Under the pieces are notes generated by a model. It was given only the letters and a program-made list of their open reading frames with translations, searched no databases and was not told the DNA's origin. A program made the position numbers and the translations under genes. From NCBI GenBank assembly GCA_025331125.1, contig JAOALB010000237.1, positions 1-33,593 on the forward strand: a DNA stretch of 33,593 bases, written 5' to 3'. This DNA comes from Mycogone perniciosa. Its lineage: Eukaryota; Ascomycota; Sordariomycetes; Hypocreales; Hypocreaceae. How positions within the stretch are numbered: position 1 is the first letter of the stretch; the number at the start of each line of letters is the position of its first letter. Positions 19,384 through 30,236 of the stretch are shown one piece after another.

Positions 19384-20787
19384 TTAGACACTGATGCCAG
19401 AGTCTGGAGACCCAAAGGCCTGTAGGGCCTGGTGTATCCTCTCCAGCTTGTTCTTTGCATCATCCAACATTGAGCCTTGTTTGCCCACCAGACTAGATTC
19501 TAGGCAAATGACCAAACGACGTAGGTCGCTAACATGTAATTCTATCATACTCCCCAAAAGTCGTGTCCGCAGCGCAGGGTGTTCAACGCAGTATCGGCCA
19601 AACTGGAACACGGTAGGCACAGTGTCTGGTGACGAGCAGTTAATGAAGCGATTGACCAGTTCAGCCACGACGATGACCAGGTGATTCGCGATGGTGATAA
19701 CCAGGATTGGACTGGAAGCACTTGTCTCACAGTACATGCACGACAGCATCATGCGGCATTTTTCCATGTTTTTCTCTAAGCAGAGGAAGAGGCTATCGGT
19801 TGACGTGACTGTTGCACTAGCGGCTGACTGCGCGCCGAGGTCTTCCAGGGTTTGCAACATGGAGAACAGGCATCCACATTGGCCCAACATGGTGGTCGCA
19901 GATGAAGAAGACGGAGTGTTGTTCCGCGTTGGGTGCCGTGCAGACAAGGCTGTGGATGGAGCTGTTGTGCCTTGACTGAAGGTCTCGCCTGGGAGCGAGA
20001 CACCATTGGGCTGAGGTCGCCTTGGTTGCGATGGGGAACTCCTCTCCTCGGGTAACTGGCCCAACTTGAAAAGTTTCAATAAGCCTGCACCAACGGTGGA
20101 TGTTTGTCTACCCGTGATTTGCATCGCCTCTTGGTCTGTGATTGGTGGTGGGACCTTGGTGACGATCTTGCCTGGACACATGGTAAAGCTGTCGCCCGTC
20201 AAAAAGCCACTGTCATCTGAAAGGATGCGGAACATATTGTCAATTTCCATGTCGATATTTGACCATGACGCAGGGGACGTTAGGAAGCCCAACTGTTCCC
20301 CTTCGCTTCTTCCTCCGCCGATCTGTGGCTGGGCATCATGCATGGTGTTTGCGGATGTCTCACGGGAGGACCGTGAAGTCGATTCCGAGGACGGCTTCGG
20401 GGGGAGTCTAGCGGTTTTGAAGCTGGCTGTGGTGACCTTTCGTAAACGCTTCTTTCCTGCTCCAATACGCGGGCTGAGGGTGTAGGTACAGGCGCTGGAC
20501 GCAGACAGACATCTGTCACAGCCCTTGTTACCGCCGCTGCATTTTAACTGCAGCAAAAGGAGTGGGTTAGTTGATGCCGATGCAGCCAGCCAGCGTTATT
20601 AGGACTAGTTCCGCCATCATCATTGTCATCGTATGATAGATATATGGACGAGACCTGCCTTTCTGGCACGGCACAGATCGCAGGCAGTGCGTGTGTATCC
20701 CTTGTCGTTGGCAGATAACGGACGATCCGACCGGCTGATATGCTTGTGGTCTTTGGTGGTTTCGTTGTATTTGAACGTCGCAAACAT
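19384..20787 (-). CDS. AflR-like Zn2Cys6 pathway regulator, about 430 aa, two exons
   Basis: Exon 1 is 20659-20787 and exon 2 is 19384-20547. Joining them across a GC-AG intron gives a perfect binuclear zinc cluster, C36-x2-C39-x6-C46-x6-C53-x2-C56-x6-C63 (ACDLCRARK then LKCSG...). A GT donor four bases further on would add a residue between the second and third Cys. A basic stretch (GAGKKRLRK) follows. After a Ser/Thr/Pro-rich middle, the C-terminal half (from GQCGCLFSMLQTLEDL through LVNRFINC and ALRTRLLGSMIELHVSDLRRL) resembles the regulatory domain of aflatoxin-type AflR proteins. Family members act in the nucleus and switch on genes of their own metabolite cluster. The gene is convergent with the exporter. 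A 7-bp-arm inverted repeat lies about 160 bp upstream of its ATG and may allow autoregulation. Confidence 0.85.
20548..20658 (-). other. GC-AG intron inside the Zn2Cys6 motif
   Basis: The donor reads AAG/GCAGGT and the acceptor TGCAG/TTAAAA. At 111 nt it is among the longer introns in this window. The canonical Cys spacing is obtained only with this donor; the GT at 20654-20653 gives x7 instead of x6. Confidence 0.6.
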
Positions 20788-21811
20788 GGCATATAGCCTC
20801 GTGTCTGTGTGTTGTGTATGTTGTGTTTGATGCGATCAAATGTGTCGTGAGATGAAAGGGAGAAAAACGTCAGTGCAACAAATGTGGTGCTGCTGTCACG
20901 GCTAAGCACAGTGCTAACTACTCCATAAGCAATACACCCGGGTATGTGGAGGTACTCCATACCTCCTTACTAACCTAACCGGCGCTGGGACTAGCTGGCA
21001 CTAATAGCAATTCATATGTACAGAGTACCTAGCTGATCCCTGAATATTTGACATGACAAGTTGAGTTAGAACCCCCACATAAGCAAGTATTAGTATTACG
21101 ACGGATTCTCCAGCAGACCGCTCCTCCTCCTCTGTATGAGATTGTGAGTGGATCTAGATACATGGGCTTACCGCACGGAAAACGCGAGGTTAGTGTCAGA
21201 TCAGGATTAGTACTGATCCATCTCCAATACTCGTAAGTTTTAGAAGCCGTTGTAGTGAGTACTATCTATAGATTTGAGTGTTTAATGGTCGGCTCCAGGC
21301 CGCTTCTTGATTGGCAAATAGTACTCGCTACCTGGAACACGTTCATGCTGACCCGACGGAAGAGAGTAGATTTATACTTACCTTTTCTGTGATAAGCGCT
21401 TTAACCCGCGGACTTGCCACGAGCAAATACCTATAAAGTCCGTACTGTGCGTTCGTGTAGCTTTGTGAAGTCGACCTCTTTATTCTCATCCACTCTTGGC
21501 AATCACAAAGAGGCATACCCTTATTAACCCTCACGGCAATTTCGGCTTCCGACGTGGATAAATGAAGTATTACAATTAAAACATACATGACCGGAACTAC
21601 TTCAACTACATCGAATTAATCCTTGATGATGGCGTGTTGCCGCATAAGACCAGCGATTTCACCCAGACAGATGATTAAACCAAGCAGATTCAGCTCAGAT
21701 GGAAGACAAATTGAGGCAGATTACTAGAAAGTAGGATAGTATAAGATGCATCGTATGAGGCAAGACACTTAAGAGAACCATCACAACCTCAGAATACTGG
21801 TGGCTAGCGAG
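20788..21811. other. Intergenic, promoter side of the AflR-like gene
   Basis: No gene is seen. Two TACTCCATA near-matches lie at 20919-20927 and 20953-20961. The inverted repeat GGAGGTA-CTCCA-TACCTCC spans 20948-20966. The minus-strand frame at 21343-21588 has no recognisable content. Confidence 0.5.
20948..20966. promoter_or_regulatory. Inverted repeat upstream of the regulator gene
   Basis: Seven-base arms GGAGGTA and TACCTCC are separated by five bases, with partial extension on the left (GTATG). It lies about 161-179 bp upstream of the regulator ATG, a reasonable place for an operator. Confidence 0.35.
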
Positions 21812-23164
21812 TCACCAGAATCCAAACCTTGACCCAAGCCTTGACCCAAGCCCTGACCCAGACATAAGGTGAAATGCAGCTTCATAAGAGTAAACTCCAT
21901 CCCGCATATTCCCCTGTCCCATATCTCCAATCTCGTCTGTGTTCCAATCTGGATAATACTCCGCGTCAACCTCGTCCCAATGTTCATCCTCTTTCCCTCT
22001 AATGCTCCAGTCGTATCCTGCATAATAGTCGACATCCTCCCACCGGATAGTCTCATCCTCGTCGTCTCCACACTCAACTCCGGCATTCTCAAATGGCGCC
22101 TCTTGCGCAGGTTTGCAGCTCAACTTCTTGCTGCGTGATCTTCGTTTTGGCTCCTTCTCCTTCTTAGATGCCCATGCCCCGAGCTGCACTGGGTGTTGTA
22201 GGCACCACAGGACCACTTCCCGCGCTGCTAGAACATCCTCGAGGCTATCGTGTATCTGATTGTGGTTGCCTGATTGAGCACTACCACGTATGCTTAGGCC
22301 AAGAAGATCGCGGCATAGGTCCTTCAGTCCCCACATACGACATATTTTGCTGCCTCTACCATAGACAGCTTCAGCCGTGAGGATCGCCGAGTCAACAATT
22401 CTGGTGTGAATAGCCCGCAGTACTTGCAGATCGTTATTGAGCGACTGTCCGACTAAGATTGTGTCCTCATTAATGTGCCTCCACAGCTCGGCTCGCGCCG
22501 CTTCCCAGCCCTCGAGGACTTGTCTCTGCGCCCTAACGATAGACATCACTGCGGGTGTAATACCGTGAATGTGACTTCGCCATTCGATAATGGGCTGTTG
22601 CGGCTTTACGAGTGAGTTGACTAATATCTCACCGGTCAGAAAGTCGATGATGCAGAGCTTTATTAGCTCGCTTCGGCCTCCTTTGACGCCAGCCATCTCG
22701 CAGTCTAACACTACAGCCTTTCGTCTCGGCATTGTGCTTTCTGGCTTAGGTGGAGGCCGAAAATTCATGGCATTTCGTGTCTGCTGCTCGGCCCCAAGTA
22801 CATAACCTTGCTTTTTGAGACAGTCCAGCGGATGGCAGCTGGATACCAGCATGTCATAGATCTGTGCCTGGTGGACTGTTGAAAGACGCGAGTAGTTGTT
22901 ACCTCCGCAGTTGAGCGGGTCTGAAGGTAATGCCGGAGACTGGCCTTTGGCGCTGTTGACCTGTGATTTTGAGTGAACAGAAGATTTTTTATGATCGTCG
23001 AGTGCTTTAGAGCTTCCAAATAACCGCATGCATTCTCGACAGCATTGTTCGGCTCTATGGCCTTGGTCGAGAGAGTGCTTGGCAAGAGCACGTTTTGACT
23101 TGAGGATTTGGAGACACACTGTACATTGCTGCGACCGAGTCGTGGCTGGTGTAGTCCTTGCCAT
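21812..23164 (-). CDS. Zinc-finger DEDDh RNA exonuclease (REX4/ISG20-like), 450 aa
   Basis: This is an intronless 3'-5' exonuclease of the DEDDh class. Two N-terminal C2H2-like fingers (C14/C17/H30/H36 and C42/C45/H58/H64) could bind RNA. The exonuclease core starts at VVLDCEMAGV with D154 and E156, continues with D245 in GQSLNNDLQVLR, and closes with H305 and D310 in IHDSLEDVLAAREVV. All five catalytic residues are present. A basic linker (KRRSRSKK) resembles a nuclear or nucleolar signal, and an acidic tail follows. Relatives trim rRNA precursors in the nucleolus. The last residues (SGSGLGSRLGSRFGFW) come from a 12-bp tandem repeat and vary easily in length. It is probably a housekeeping gene that marks the right border of the candidate cluster. 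Confidence 0.87.
   Translation of the reverse strand: MARTTPATTRSQQCTVCLQILKSKRALAKHSLDQGHRAEQCCRECMRLFGSSKALDDHKKSSVHSKSQVNSAKGQSPALPSDPLNCGGNNYSRLSTVHQAQIYDMLVSSCHPLDCLKKQGYVLGAEQQTRNAMNFRPPPKPESTMPRRKAVVLDCEMAGVKGGRSELIKLCIIDFLTGEILVNSLVKPQQPIIEWRSHIHGITPAVMSIVRAQRQVLEGWEAARAELWRHINEDTILVGQSLNNDLQVLRAIHTRIVDSAILTAEAVYGRGSKICRMWGLKDLCRDLLGLSIRGSAQSGNHNQIHDSLEDVLAAREVVLWCLQHPVQLGAWASKKEKEPKRRSRSKKLSCKPAQEAPFENAGVECGDDEDETIRWEDVDYYAGYDWSIRGKEDEHWDEVDAEYYPDWNTDEIGDMGQGNMRDGVYSYEAAFHLMSGSGLGSRLGSRFGFW
21827..21862. repeat. 12-bp tandem repeat, three copies
   Basis: The unit is CCTTGACCCAAG, with two exact copies and one diverged. It lies in the 3' coding end of the exonuclease gene, where it encodes a short Leu-Gly-Ser-Arg type repeat. 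Confidence 0.75.
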
Positions 23165-25148
23165 GACGCTCTGGATTCGCCGTCGTCTCTATCAAATTGG
23201 GCCTAAGATGGGGAGGCTTCAAAAGTGGCGAAGAGAGGGATCTTGCCCGATGTAAACCGAATAAGTTTGGAAGCAGCTCACCATTTATTGACTACCACTT
23301 CTAATAGCTTAAGCAGCTTGCAAGATGGTCCAATCCCGGCCGACCACGTAATAAGAACAACACCACCTGGGATGCATTATTAAGACATTGAGTATTTCGT
23401 GTTGATTGGTCCAAGACGCGCAACTCGCAACCATACAGCAACCGCAGTTCATACGCTTCTGCATCACGGACCAATTAGCACAAAAAGACACCAAAGGCAA
23501 GGAATTAGCGTGGTTTCATTTACCACACAGACTGTGTGTAGCTTGGTTGCGTTGATGTGGCTGTATTTCCCTTAGTAACGGAAACACAACCACATGGTAC
23601 CCAACCTACGCGACCACAGCGACTGGAGCTACTTCTCTGTCTTGGGCTCAATGTCCTGGGCCCAAATCGGCTCCTTGACAAACCCCTTTCAGTCTTCCGT
23701 TCATTATTGAGGTACTCACGTGCCAATAGCGGTCCTCCAATTCAACCCAAAGATCTCTAATCGCACATATTGGGCAGACGCTGTTGTACTCGTCAACAAC
23801 CCACACGTCCCCAACAAAAGGACATCCGATTATCGGTGCTTGTTGTATATACCGAGCATTCAGTGGGCCAATTATACAAACTGGGCTGTTCGTGATCTAG
23901 CATTTACCTCATAGCACATAGGTACCTATGCCTTCAAATGGCCTACTAATATGAAGATGAAACCACCTGGTATAGCCGTCCAACTGTGGTCTCAAACTGA
24001 GTCTCCCAGGTCCCTATGGTTGTGTTACTACCAATAATGCATTCTCAGTTACCGCTGCTAGCCCCCAACAAGATTAATCTGCTACATTCGTCGCGGCCGC
24101 TGTTCTGTATTCCTTAGACCCTAGTCAAGCCAGTTATTCATGCCACCTATTCAAGACTATAGCGCTTCTATTTCTAACAGACTGGTCTATGAGACCGATT
24201 TCGTTGCAATCAAGACAAAGCAATATCTTCAGATATGGAATTACTGACTCCAGCGTAGAGGAAGTAAGAATATGGCGATATTTACTCCTAGATTTATAAA
24301 ATATATTGGCGCGTATCCAAACACATAGAATGATCTGTTCCTTGGCCTGGAATCTGCTAAGGCATACTATTGCACTTTCTAGAGTTCTATATACAGAGTT
24401 CGATTATTAAGCAACTCTTGGACCGGAAGAGTGGTACGAAGTGCGAACAGTTTATTGTACAGTTACTGTAGAAATTTTGTGGTTAGCTTCTGTCAGAAAC
24501 GTCACAGATGAAAGTCTTGAAGCATAAAAGGCAGGAAAACCGAGAAGAAGCCTATTTCATTCCACGCAGGAATTTTAGGAGAACTTGCACAGCTCAGCCA
24601 GATTGCCACGGATGACTACATTTTTGGCGTGTGAAAGAACATCTCGTAGAGACACTCCTCTGGCGCCATTTTGGCCACGCTGCGAACGGACAGCATCAGT
24701 ATACAAGACAGGCAAAAGCAGAACGTTGGGTGCCGTCGTGGTCTTGTACATCTGGGGATGGAAAGGTCATTTTCCCCTTGGGACTTACCCCCAATCCTTC
24801 CACATCAAAAACGATTCGAAAAGGACGATGTTATTTTACATCAAGGTTTCATTAAGAAGATCGATATGATGCGTTTGCAAATTTCTGCAAATTATTAGGC
24901 GGTATACAATAATTACCTACCACGGGGAAAATTCTCTACAGATGCAACATACTTGGATGGCCTTACAGCGATTCCAAGGTCTTACTGCAAAATGGTCACA
25001 AAATGGCACACCGGAACTATTGCACGTGTGGCTCCCATATATTGGGCACACTGCGGTCTCATTCTCATAGAAGAGAAAGCCGCTGCGCAGCTGCGCCGAG
25101 CTCACAGATCATGATCAACGCTCCTATTAATATGTAGGTGATCGTGCA
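23165..25148. other. 2 kb gene-free stretch
   Basis: Only short frames are present on either strand (for example 23309-23500, 23520-23726 and three overlapping frames at 24585-24898), and none has a recognisable domain. Parts at about 24220-24480 are more AT-rich, but I see no terminal repeats, tRNA or transposase remnant. Confidence 0.5.
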
Positions 25149-26135
25149 TCATTGTGTTTTCTCGTGAGGGCCATTCCATGCAATTTTCTTTCTCCTCATC
25201 ATCTTGTCCATCTCTGCCGTCACTGTCCCTTCGTCTAGCCATGAGAGGATCCTGAATTGAAGATCGTGCGGCCAGTGTGGGCTCATGTCCCTCTTCTTGC
25301 GTCGCACAGTACCGTCCACCTTCTCTACAATCCACCGTCCATAGTGATCCCATGTCGGCGCATTCTTTGGTACCCCCTTACAGTTGCCTTGGCTCAGCAC
25401 GTCACCGGGGAGGATGGCAAGGCAGTCGATGTGGCTAGTCTCCGACGACGTCCCCAGTTCGCGCGCCAGCCCATGGCTGAATGCGAGGTTGAACCCCTTG
25501 GTTGCGCCATACATGATCAGCCATGGCACGCCAATCATGCCCATCGAGCTTATGTTGATGATCAGTGAGCGTTGGCCGACCTGACCCGGCTTACGGCTCA
25601 GAATAGGAAGCATCAGCGCCGTCATGCGTGCCATGAAACGTGCGTTCATGTCGATGACGGCGTCGACATCAGCGCTCGAGTACGTCCCCAGGGTACGGAA
25701 GGCCGGTAGGGCGACGGGGTTGCTGCCGACGTTGTTCACCAGGATGGAGACCTGCAAACCCTCGAGCGACCTCACGGCGGCTTCCATCTCGGCTGGCCTG
25801 GCTGTCATCGCGTCCATGACCAAGGTGCGCACCGCGGCGCCAGGCTTGAGCTTCTCGAGCCGCAACTTAGCCTCGGCAAGCTCTTCGGCCAGGTGACCGA
25901 GAAGAATGACGCCGAAACCTTGCTTGACCAGCTCCTGCGCGACACCGAGGCCGATGCCCGCGCTGGCACCAGTGATGAGGGCAAATGTTGGATCGGGGCC
26001 TGTACGCTTGTAGGATTTGAGTGGCGCCGATGGAGTGATGAAATGGAAAACCACAAAGTCAAAGACAGTGTACGCAGCAAATGAAATTGTCACGATACCA
26101 ATGCCGGTGGGTGTGTAGAGCCACATACTAGTCAT
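25149..26135 (-). CDS. Membrane-anchored short-chain dehydrogenase/reductase, 328 aa
   Basis: This is an intronless NADP(H)-dependent oxidoreductase of the classical SDR fold. Residues about 8-32 form one N-terminal membrane helix, as in the ER 3-oxoacyl-CoA reductase / 17-beta-hydroxysteroid dehydrogenase group. The cofactor loop TGASAGIG is at 55-62, NNVG at 134-137, the catalytic Ser at 196-197 in INISSMG, and the catalytic Tyr209 and Lys213 in YGATKG. All are intact. Length and anchor fit the fatty-acid-elongation ketoreductase family, but the conserved core does not settle the substrate, and this may be a divergent paralogue. It is more GC-rich than the surrounding intergenic DNA. No operon-like partner is evident; the aldoxime dehydratase gene follows to the right on the same strand, 410 bp away. 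Confidence 0.85.
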   Translation of the reverse strand: MTSMWLYTPTGIGIVTISFAAYTVFDFVVFHFITPSAPLKSYKRTGPDPTFALITGASAGIGLGVAQELVKQGFGVILLGHLAEELAEAKLRLEKLKPGAAVRTLVMDAMTARPAEMEAAVRSLEGLQVSILVNNVGSNPVALPAFRTLGTYSSADVDAVIDMNARFMARMTALMLPILSRKPGQVGQRSLIINISSMGMIGVPWLIMYGATKGFNLAFSHGLARELGTSSETSHIDCLAILPGDVLSQGNCKGVPKNAPTWDHYGRWIVEKVDGTVRRKKRDMSPHWPHDLQFRILSWLDEGTVTAEMDKMMRRKKIAWNGPHEKTQ

Positions 26136-26545
26136 CTTTAGCGATGGAGTAGTACAGAGTCAAAGACGGAGGTAAGTCTCAGACTTGGTTTCGTTCCAGG
26201 GGTATCTCGCGCCGTAGGAATAAGCCGGTTCGTTGACGAAGTCAAGAGTAGAGAAAAGATGCACGATCAAAGACTGCTCCCCTCTCCCCCTTCTTGTACC
26301 ATTACATTTTGGATGCAAGCCATTGCCCTACCGACCCACCCGGAAAGTCCGGAGCGAAGTGCTCTGTATTATTCAGCCTACCAATCACCTAGACAACCTA
26401 TTTTACTCAATCTGGTATCTATTAATACCATATCCCTACTCGGCGGGCTGACTACGTAGGTCGGGCCGACTGACTCGAACGCCCCCGCCTAGTAACGTTC
26501 AACTACTCGTCTAGAATGAAATTCGCTGCTAAAGCATTTCTGGGT
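26136..26545. other. Intergenic between SDR and aldoxime dehydratase genes
   Basis: It holds the promoter side of the SDR gene and the 3' side of the aldoxime dehydratase gene. Nothing recognisable is seen. Confidence 0.5.
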
Positions 26546-27653
26546 CTAAAATTCGATGTCTCTCAGGTCGTCGAGTGGCAAGGATCGAATTACCCCAGAA
26601 TTCGGCAAGCAATTAGTATACTCAAAGCTCGCCTCGCCACGTTTGAGCACCGATACCTCATGCCACGTGCGAAATTTCCTGTCGTTCCCCCATAACTTTG
26701 CATGCTTCAGTGCCCCTGTATAAATAGCCAGATGTGATGGGTGCGTCTTTGCCCACCTCTCTAGGCTGTGCAGGCTGGCGAAGAAGCCGGCGGCACACGT
26801 CTCTTTCAATGTGCTGTTGCCCTCACCGAGGATCTCATCATTGTTGTTGTTGGTGTTCCTGAGATATCGCAGACTCATGGCGCCGGTATGGAATGGGTTG
26901 TCCCATAGATAGCGAAGTCCTGCTTCAAGCCTCGGTTTAAGGCTTGATTCGTATGCCTGACCTTCCTCTAGGGTGCAGTTTCCCCAGAACTGACCAGACC
27001 GAATGTGTACCATGTTATTACAATTGGTTCCGATTAAATGCTGCCCTAAACGACTTGGTTCTTCAATGGGCGATTGAAAGGCAGTTTCGTCTTGTTCAAA
27101 CAAATCATGTGCCGACTCTGGTATCCGATCTCTCGCAGCGCCCCAGTACGCTGTGGTAGAATGCTCCTCCGTACCAACTCCAGGCAATTTAGCCAGGCCT
27201 GGAAGGTAATCCAGGCCTGAATAGTTCGTTTCCAGCCGTGACAACGGACTTGGAAACGTCTCAACCCATAAGCCGACTGAAGCGCGGCGGTTCGCGGGTA
27301 ACCCTGAGAAGAGTGTAGCCAGGGAAAGACGGCCGAGACTATCTTTGTACTTCCCCTCTTCGCCCCAGGAGCATACCCAGACCTTGGCACCCTGCTCGTC
27401 ATTGCCATCGAGAAAGTCGAAAGACTCAAAAGCAAATAATTGGTCAGACGTGTTGCCGTCGAGCCAAGCACGAATGGCGTATTACCTGTTCTACAGCCTG
27501 GGTTACTGCCGAGCTTTTCGAGTGCCATTGAACGCCCAGGTAGGTCGTATAAATATGAGTTGTTCCATGTTGGAAGTTTAGCTTCCACCTTGGAACCGGA
27601 GGCCGATGGTTCTTTGGTTTCGCCAATGGGTACATCCTGACTGGGCATGCCAT
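26546..27653 (-). CDS. Heme-dependent aldoxime dehydratase (phenylacetaldoxime dehydratase family), about 348 aa
   Basis: The family removes water from aldoximes to give nitriles, using a b-type heme. The N-terminus MACPVRMYPLAKPKNHRPPV and the block SVGLWVETFPSPLSRLETNY are typical of fungal members. The heme-pocket residues are present: Ser199 in HIRSGQFW, the probable proximal His287 in THPSHL, and the distal His311 in TWHEVSV. I place exon 1 at 27486-27653 and exon 2 at 26546-27424, with a 61-nt GTAATA...GAG intron. That intron is open in another frame and reads AIRAWLDGNTSDQLFAF, which looks coding, so an alternative is a continuous exon with a one-base frameshift near 27480. The second reading would make the allele broken or contain a sequencing error. 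The gene sits within 200 bp of the AT-rich block, which may expose it to leaking mutation or silencing. Confidence 0.75.
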
Positions 27654-30057
27654 GGCCTTGGATATAAAACGCGATATTGTACTTGTTGCTAAACACAGCG
27701 ATAGCGAAGTGTATGTAGTAGCAAGTGCTTTTAAATACTAAAGGTAGCTATAGTACTCGGGCAATTACTGTCTTTCAATGTGCGGCTTTTCCGTTTGACA
27801 CCGCATAATATATCGGTTGTTATCTGCAAAACGTAATAAATAAATAATTACTTTATAATTTAAAATTTATATATTTTTATAATATTTTTATTTTAGAATA
27901 AAGAAATAAATATTTTGTTATAAAACTTTCATAATTTAATAAAAGTTAATTTATATTAATATAATTATTAAAGCTTTTATATAAAATTATATTAATAATA
28001 TAAATAACTTTTAATAAAGTTTTTAATTTAAAGGAAAATTAAAGAAATTTAATTTTATTAATTTATTAAAATAATACTAAAATGATATTATGAATACTTT
28101 AAAATATTAAATAATTAAAATATTGAAATATTTAAAAAAGATTAAAAGATTTATTAAGTTTAAAAATATAATTAAATAATTATATATAATATATAAATAC
28201 TTAATTTAATTTTAATAATAATATTTATATTATTTTTTATAATAAAGAAATTAATTAAAAAGTTTATTATTATTTGTTTTTAAATATTTTTATTATAATT
28301 TATAATAATATAAATATATTTAAAAAAATAGTTAATAATTAAAAAACATTAAAGCTATAAAAATAGAAAATAATAAATGCTAGTATTTAATAAAGTAAAA
28401 GAATTATAAAAAGGAATATAACTATTAAGAATTTAAAGAATACTGTAAATACTTTTAAATAATTTTATAATAGTTTTATTAAAATCTTAGTTTACTAATA
28501 ATATATTAAGCAGCTTAAAAGCAGTGTAATTAATTATATTAATAGCCTTAAAAGAATATATATTAATAGCAGCCTTTACTTTATAACATTTAGTTTTATC
28601 TAGCTTATCTATACTTTTAAACCTAAAATATATTATCTTTGCCCCTTTTATTACTAATACTTTACGCTAAGTATAAAGGCAAGTTAATTGCGCTAAAGCC
28701 TTAAAAGGTTTACAATATAATTCTATTAATTTAAGCTTTAATTTTTATTTTTACGCCTTTAATTACTTATACTTTAAAGTAATTTAAAACACTAAAAGAA
28801 TTAAAAATAAAAAATAAAAAAGATAAAAATATTTATAAATATTTACTAATATTTTAAAACTATTATAAAGGCGCCCCTATTAAATATACTTTTAATATTA
28901 AAATACTTTATTTATTACTTTATAAATATAATTACAGGAATAATAATAAAAATAAAGTATAGTTTTAAGATTTAATTCTTTAATAAAAGATATAAAGGCT
29001 AAACGCTAAAGGGTCTTTAAAAATAAGCCTTTTTAATATAATTTATATTATTAATATTATATATATAAAAAAGGAAAAAAGAAAAGAAATATTATATTTA
29101 TAAAAGGAACTATAGTATTTATATAAAATAAGTAAAGTTTTAAAGATAAAGTTACTAGGAAAGGGATATTGTATTATAACCTAACCTTTTTATAGCTATA
29201 TAAAGGGTATAGGGCACTATATACTTTAAAGGAATAATAGAATAACTATTTAATTAAAAAGGATTATTTAAATTACTGTAAACTATAGATTACTTAAATT
29301 ATAGAATATAAGTTAAGGTAATTTAATATAACTGTAATCTATATATAATTTATGTATATTTATTATATATCTCTTTTATATATAAAACTGGATAAATTAT
29401 AATTATTAGTATAGTTATTTAAATAGTTATTAATATAATTATTTACCTAAACTACTAGTTTTATAAAATAATAATTATATTATACTCGTTAATATTTATC
29501 CCTAACCTCTCTATTAATATAAACCCTGTAAACCTTGGTTTAACTGTTAAGAATTAACCTGGATTATTACACTATAGCTTAATTTTTTTAACAGCAATTA
29601 AAAATATAAAAAGTAATTAACTTTATATATTTATTATTATTACTTTAATGAAATCGCTTTTAATATATAGTTAATTTAATAAAAGTTATTTTTCATTATT
29701 ATTATAAAGTTATAAGCTTACTATTATATTAAAGTATATTAATAGTTTATTAAGTTTTAATAAAAGCTTTTATTATTAACTTTAAAATAAAGTATTATGT
29801 CTTTAATTAGCGATAAAAGATTAAAAGGATTTATAACTATATAAAAAGAGGCAAAGCTATAAAGCTGTTTAGTTAGTTTTTTATATTTTTTATTAGCTTT
29901 AGAGATATTTGCTAATAATTATAGAAAACTATTAAAAAATAATAAAAAAAAGGAAAAAAAAGCTTTAAATATTTAATTTTTAAATTATAAATAAAATAAA
30001 AGCAATAAAAGAGATATAATGCAATAATAAAAAGTAAATTATTAATAGTAAACTTAA

Positions 30058-30219
30058 TATCACAGTACACAGAACAGCGGGTCAAGGTAATATCTTTATT
30101 ATACTTTAAATAAGGCAAGAAGCTATAAGAATATGGTTCGGAGGTATAGGACTAAGCTATTATGTAAGGATGTATGTAATGCTAATAAGTTATTAGAGGG
30201 CAGGTTTAGTGCTATAACA
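30058..30219 (-). repeat. Probable LTR of the gypsy relic
   Basis: On the minus strand the segment starts TGTTATAGC directly after the polypurine tract and ends near CTGTGATA. It is clearly less AT-rich than its surroundings. The outer border is approximate because no partner LTR is in view. Confidence 0.55.
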
Positions 30220-30222
30220 GTA

Positions 30223-30236
30223 CCCCCCCTTTTTAA
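30223..30236 (-). other. Polypurine tract of the gypsy relic
   Basis: On the element strand it reads AAAAA followed by seven G, three bases before the LTR TGTTA. This is the usual plus-strand primer position in LTR retrotransposons. Confidence 0.65.

Noticed and set aside
27046..27696. 216-codon minus-strand frame
   Set aside because: It is a shifted frame over the aldoxime dehydratase gene. The family motifs are in the other frames.
27820..30057. Second named transposon in the left AT-rich part
   Set aside because: No domain string, terminal repeat or target duplication could be read with confidence.
29912..30118. 68-codon frame in the AT block
   Set aside because: Low-complexity Tyr/Phe/Ile/Leu content from AT-rich DNA; it partly covers the LTR.
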